Source of the DNA: an uncultured Collinsella sp.
GTDB taxonomy: Bacteria > Actinomycetota > Coriobacteriia > Coriobacteriales > Coriobacteriaceae
Direction: 5' to 3'
Length of the DNA stretch: 9,910 nt
NCBI GenBank assembly: GCA_958427895.1
Contig: CAUADW010000060.1
Coordinates: forward strand, 1 to 9,910
The translations under genes were made by a program, and so were the position numbers. Positions 6,898-9,910 of the stretch are shown here, one piece after another. The notes under the pieces were generated by a model. That model saw only the letters and a list, made by a program, of their open reading frames with translations. It did no database searches and had not been told where the DNA came from. Numbering within the stretch: the stretch's first letter is position 1; every line of letters starts with the position of its first letter.

Positions 6898-6954
6898 CCT
6901 AGGGAAAACACGCCTGTGGGCCCGTAAGCGTGTTTGCCTTAGGGAAAACACGCT
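6898..6954. repeat. Repeated CTAGGGAAAACACGC-type motif with competing hairpins
   Basis: CCTAGGGAAAACACGC (6898-6913) recurs as CTTAGGGAAAACACGC (6938-6953), exactly 40 bases apart with one difference. Between them GCGTGTTT (6928-6935) is complementary to AAACACGC in either copy, so two mutually exclusive stems are possible: 6906-6913 with 6928-6935, or 6927-6935 with 6946-6954. The block fills the leader between murE and the HAD gene. It could be an attenuator-like leader, a terminator for murE, or paired protein-binding sites. No long T tract is present. Confidence 0.55.
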
Positions 6955-6991
6955 ATCAAGATTAAACCTCTTCTACGTAAACGGAGTGACC

Positions 6992-7903
6992 ATGTCCCAT
7001 AACATCCTGCCTACCGTTACCGAGCTGTCGGGCGAGCTGCGCGAGCGCCTCGCCAAGGTCAAGTACGTCTTTACCGATCTGGACGCCACAATGCTCGCGC
7101 CCGGTTCGTGTGTGTTGCGCGACAACGACGGCAATCCCTCGACCAAGCTCGTCGAGGCCGTCGTGGCGCTTGCCCGCGCCGGCATCCAGGTGATTCCCAC
7201 CTCGGGTCGCAACCGCACCATGATCCACGAGGACGCCCGCGTGCTCGGCCTCAACTCCTACATTGGCGAGATGGGTGGCCTGGTCATGTATGACCTCAAG
7301 GCCAACGATTGGGAGTATCTGACTGGCGATATGCCCTACGATCCCGCATCGGGCCTTACGCCGCACCAGGTGATCGAGCAGACCGGCGTGTGCGAGAAGA
7401 TTCTCGCTCGCTGGCCGCATAAGATCGAGTACCACAACGATATGTCGACCGGATACAAGTATCGCGAGGTCACCGTCGGCATGCGTGGCGATGTTCCCGA
7501 TGACGAGGTCCAGGCTATCCTGGACGAGGCAGGCTGCGGTCTGGTCTGGGCATGCAACGGCCATCTGACGCACCTGTCCAAGCCCACGACGCTCGAGCTC
7601 GATCGCGTCGAGGACGGGCGTGCCTTTAATATCAATCCGGCTGGTCTTAATAAGGGCGTCGCGATTGCGCGCTTCTGCGAGCATTTGGGTATCGAGCGCG
7701 AGGAGACGCTGGCGCTCGGCGATTCCGAGTCTGACTTCTATATGGCCGATCACGTTGGCATGTTCTGCTTGGTTGAAAACGGTCTGACGAGCGCTGGTGC
7801 GCCTGAGTTTCTGGATGCTTGCGACAACGCCTTTGTTACGCGCGGCAAGATCGTCGATGGCTGGGTCGCGACGGCCGAGCTGCTCGTTGCGGCTCGTTCG
7901 TAA
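6992..7903 (+). CDS. Cof-type HAD-superfamily hydrolase (sugar-phosphate phosphatase-like)
   Basis: Probably a cytoplasmic Mg-dependent phosphatase acting on a small phosphorylated metabolite; the substrate cannot be read from the sequence. The ATG at 6992 is supported by GGAG at 6983-6986. A longer frame from 6869 would translate the repeat leader and lacks such support. The protein has 303 residues. HAD motif I is DLDAT (nucleophile D29, acid/base D31), motif II is IPTSGRN, motif III lysine K221 is in LNKGVAI, and motif IV is GDSESD (D244, D248). The C2-type cap lies between motifs II and III, as in the Cof/YidA group. It lies between murE and murI on the same strand, 51 bases before murI, so co-expression with wall precursor genes is plausible, though a wall role is only a guess. 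Confidence 0.88.
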   Translation: MSHNILPTVTELSGELRERLAKVKYVFTDLDATMLAPGSCVLRDNDGNPSTKLVEAVVALARAGIQVIPTSGRNRTMIHEDARVLGLNSYIGEMGGLVMYDLKANDWEYLTGDMPYDPASGLTPHQVIEQTGVCEKILARWPHKIEYHNDMSTGYKYREVTVGMRGDVPDDEVQAILDEAGCGLVWACNGHLTHLSKPTTLELDRVEDGRAFNINPAGLNKGVAIARFCEHLGIEREETLALGDSESDFYMADHVGMFCLVENGLTSAGAPEFLDACDNAFVTRGKIVDGWVATAELLVAARS

Positions 7904-7954
7904 GTCGATGCGATTACATGGGGCCATATCCTTTTGAGAGAATCTGGTGAGGTA

Positions 7955-8839
7955 ATGTCCGATATCGAGAATCTGGCTGGGGACACGCGTCCGATTGGCG
8001 TGTTCGATTCGGGACTAGGCGGCCTGACGGTTGCGCGCGCGATCGCGACGGCGCTTCCGCACGAGTCCGTCTACTATTTTGGTGACACCAAACGTTGCCC
8101 CTACGGCACCCGCACCGAGGACGAGGTGCGCTCGTTTGCGCTGCAGGCGGGTCGCTGGCTTTCGAGGCACGACGTCAAGATCATGGTCATCGCCTGCAAT
8201 ACGGCGACGGCCGCGGCGCTTCGTCTGGCGCAACAGGTGCTCGATGTTCCCGTGATTGGCGTGATCGCGCCGGGCGCGCGTGCGGCCATCAACAGCACCC
8301 GCACGCGCCGCGTGGGCGTGCTCGCCACCAACCTCACCATCCGCTCGGGTGCCTACACGCGCGCCATCCAGGATCTGGATGCCGGCGTGGACGTGTACGG
8401 CTGCCCTGCCTCGAGCTTTGTCGAGGTTGTCGAGCACGAGCTCGCCTCGGGCGCGCACCTGCAAGAACAATGGCTCGAGAACGAGGATATCTTTGATACA
8501 CCTGCCGTGCGTGCACTGGTCGGCGCCACGGTCGAGCCGCTGCACGATCACGGCATCGATACCGTGGTGCTTGGGTGCACGCACTTTCCACTGCTGGTGG
8601 GGCCCATTCGCCATGCGCTGGGACCCGGGGTGCGCGTGGTGAGTTCTGCCGAGGAAACCACCCGCGAGCTGACCGATATCCTCACGCGTCGTGAGCAGCT
8701 TGCGGGCGATACTGCCGAGCCGCAGCATCGTTTTGCCACGACGGCCGATAACATTGCCGAGTTTGCGGTGGCGGGCAGCTTTATCTTTGGCCAGCCGCTC
8801 AAAAGCATCGAGCATATCGATATCGACGAACTTAAATAG
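7955..8839 (+). CDS. murI: Glutamate racemase
   Basis: Interconverts L- and D-glutamate without a cofactor, supplying D-glutamate for peptidoglycan. It has 294 residues from the ATG at 7955; the family is about 260-290. The start is a choice: GTGAGG lies only 2 bases before this ATG, and an in-frame TTG at 7934 would add seven residues. The conserved core begins only at PIGVFDSGLGG, so either start is workable. Seen: VFDSGLGGLTV (D18, S19), YFGDTKRCPYGTR, IACNTATAAAL with C81, and VLGCTHFPLL with C208. These are the two catalytic cysteines on opposite sides of the substrate. It follows the HAD gene by 51 bases and precedes rph by 47. Confidence 0.95.
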   Translation: MSDIENLAGDTRPIGVFDSGLGGLTVARAIATALPHESVYYFGDTKRCPYGTRTEDEVRSFALQAGRWLSRHDVKIMVIACNTATAAALRLAQQVLDVPVIGVIAPGARAAINSTRTRRVGVLATNLTIRSGAYTRAIQDLDAGVDVYGCPASSFVEVVEHELASGAHLQEQWLENEDIFDTPAVRALVGATVEPLHDHGIDTVVLGCTHFPLLVGPIRHALGPGVRVVSSAEETTRELTDILTRREQLAGDTAEPQHRFATTADNIAEFAVAGSFIFGQPLKSIEHIDIDELK

Positions 8840-8886
8840 ACGTCGTTCGAAGTATTCGCCCTCATCTTTCGCCGAAAGGACATTTC

Positions 8887-9612
8887 ATGGAGTATATGCA
8901 GGTCAACCGTACCAACGGTCGCGCAGCCGACGAGCTGCGCCCCGTCCAGCTCACCCGCGGCGTGATGAAGCATGCTCACGGATCGTGCCTGGCCGAGTTT
9001 GGCGACACGCGCGTGCTGTGTGCCGCCACCATTGAGGAGGGCGTGCCGGGTTGGCGCAAGGGCGCCAAGGCCGGATGGGTGACTGCCGAGTATGCGATGC
9101 TGCCGGCATCGACCGGCAAGCGCTGCAAGCGCGAGCATGCTAACCGCAAGGGCCGTTCCATGGAAATCGAGCGCCTCATCGGACGCAGTCTGCGCACCGT
9201 CGTCAACATGAAGGCGCTTGGCGAATACACCGTCACCGTCGACTGCGACGTGATCCAGGCCGATGGCGGTACGCGCACGGCGAGTATCACCGGCGCCTGG
9301 GTGGCGCTGCACGATGCGCTCGCCACTTGGGTCGAGGCCGGCAAGCTCGAGCACATTCCGCTCATAGGTCAGGTCGCCGCCGTCTCCATGGGTGTTGTCG
9401 ACGGCAACACGCTGCTCGACCTCGATTATTCCGAGGACAGCCATGCCGAGGTCGATATGAATCTCGTCGCCACCGATACCGGCGAGATGATCGAGCTTCA
9501 GGGTACCGGCGAGCAGGCGCCTTTCGACCGCAAACGTCTCAACGCTCTGCTCGACCTGGGCGACAAGGGCATCGCCGAGCTCATCGAGCTCCAGCGCCGG
9601 GTTCTCGCCTAA
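8887..9612 (+). CDS. rph: Ribonuclease PH
   Basis: A phosphate-dependent 3'-5' exoribonuclease that trims tRNA precursors, normally a hexamer in the cytoplasm. ATG 8887 follows GAAAGGA at 8874-8880; ATG 8896 is a possible alternative. It has 241 residues, full family length. Seen: GRAADELRPV near the N terminus, THGSCLAEFGDTRVLC-like strand (here HAHGSCLAEFGDTRVLC), RSLRTVVNM, the IQADGGTRTASITGA phosphate-binding region, and LDLDYSEDSHAEVDMN. In the last, D184 and D190 have the spacing of the conserved active-site aspartates. The ending GTGEQAPF and LLDLGDKGI are typical. Because an encoded CCA is present on the tRNA in this window, 3' trimming rather than CCA addition is the relevant role here. 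It is followed at once by a terminator. Confidence 0.95.
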   Translation: MEYMQVNRTNGRAADELRPVQLTRGVMKHAHGSCLAEFGDTRVLCAATIEEGVPGWRKGAKAGWVTAEYAMLPASTGKRCKREHANRKGRSMEIERLIGRSLRTVVNMKALGEYTVTVDCDVIQADGGTRTASITGAWVALHDALATWVEAGKLEHIPLIGQVAAVSMGVVDGNTLLDLDYSEDSHAEVDMNLVATDTGEMIELQGTGEQAPFDRKRLNALLDLGDKGIAELIELQRRVLA

Positions 9613-9649
9613 CCTGCCAAAAAGGGACAGGTTTATTTTGGCAGGTTTT
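9613..9649 (+). terminator. rph: Intrinsic terminator after rph
   Basis: CCTGCCAAAA (9613-9622) pairs with TTTTGGCAGG (9636-9645) over 10 bp and is followed by TTTTA. The loop contains GGGACAGG, whose CAGG can instead pair with the first CCTG, so a shorter alternative hairpin nests in the same bases. It starts right after the rph stop and separates rph from rdgB. Confidence 0.8.
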
Positions 9650-9755
9650 ATCTGCGAAAACGTCTAGATACAAGGCTGCCGTTGATTGAGAGGGGAGAGG
9701 CCGAGGTCCTCATCGCCCTCAGCGCGGCATTGCTATAGAGAGAAGGAGGCCAGCT

Positions 9756-9910
9756 ATGGCACTTGAGAAAATCGATATCGATACGCTCGACCCGGCGGCG
9801 ACTATCGTCGTGGCAACGGGAAATGCCCACAAGCTCACCGAGATTGAAGCCATTTTGGGCAAGGTCATGCCCGAGGTGCGCTTTGTGGCGCTCGGCCAGC
9901 TGGGCGATTT
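9756..9910 (+). CDS. rdgB: RdgB/HAM1-type dITP/XTP pyrophosphatase, N-terminal part (gene cut by window end)
   Basis: Hydrolyses non-canonical purine triphosphates (dITP, XTP, ITP) to monophosphates, keeping them out of DNA and RNA. ATG 9756 has a near-perfect AAGGAGG at 9743-9749, 6 bases upstream. The 51 visible codons include IVVATGNAHKLTEIEAIL, the family's N-terminal (S/T)xNxxK substrate-binding signature, then PEVRFVALGQLGD. About 17 residues precede the conserved strand, a modest N-terminal extension. The gene starts 106 bases after the rph terminator, so it likely has its own promoter in 9650-9755, but I see no clear one. The remainder lies outside the window. Confidence 0.9.
   Translation, partial: MALEKIDIDTLDPAATIVVATGNAHKLTEIEAILGKVMPEVRFVALGQLGD

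Noticed and set aside
6898..6954. CRISPR-like direct repeats
   Set aside because: Only two copies, shorter than usual repeats, and no cas genes in the window.
6869..6991. 41-residue N-terminal extension of the HAD protein
   Set aside because: It would translate the direct-repeat leader; the ATG at 6992 has a good GGAG site and starts near the conserved region.
6962..7927. 321-codon minus-strand open frame opposite the HAD gene
   Set aside because: Antisense shadow; the plus strand has all four HAD motifs.

Overview
The window is a GC-rich bacterial chromosomal segment carrying ordinary housekeeping genes. Dense GC-rich coding sequence, a lysine-type MurE and a murI/rph/rdgB neighbourhood suggest an actinobacterial relative of the Coriobacteriia (Collinsella-like). 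That assignment is inference from the overall look of the sequence, not from a search.

Layout. (1) 1-1876, plus strand: the 3' part of argB (acetylglutamate kinase) and complete argD (acetylornithine aminotransferase), a piece of an arginine biosynthesis operon ending in a structured terminator. (2) 1877-2519: about 640 bases without a protein gene that I accept. It holds the argD terminator, an AT-rich 226-bp element bounded by 33-bp inverted repeats (32 of 33 identical), a tRNA T-arm-like remnant, and on the minus strand a tRNA-Val(UAC) with its own -10 box and terminator. (3) 2520-4388, minus strand: asnB, glutamine-dependent asparagine synthetase. (4) 4515-5116, minus strand: a decayed fused glutamine/polar amino acid ABC transporter gene (solute-binding piece, linker, end of permease, frameshifted) that still has an intact terminator. 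(5) 5308-9910, plus strand: murE-like ligase, a Cof-type HAD phosphatase, murI (glutamate racemase), rph (RNase PH), a terminator, and the start of rdgB (dITP/XTP pyrophosphatase).

How the genes relate. argB and argD catalyse two steps of the acetylated ornithine route from glutamate. asnB and the ruined transporter also concern glutamine and amino acid nitrogen. murI makes the D-glutamate that enters the peptidoglycan stem peptide, and MurE adds the third residue after it. The MurE substrate motif is not the DNPR of meso-diaminopimelate enzymes, so an L-lysine- or L-ornithine-type wall is more likely. rph and rdgB (RNA maturation and nucleotide-pool cleansing) commonly sit beside murI.

I found no CRISPR array, defence system, secondary-metabolite cluster or intact mobile element. 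The strongest second-look items are the inverted-repeat element at 1983-2219, the transporter pseudogene, the roughly 32-residue insertion in ArgD and the MurE substrate motif.
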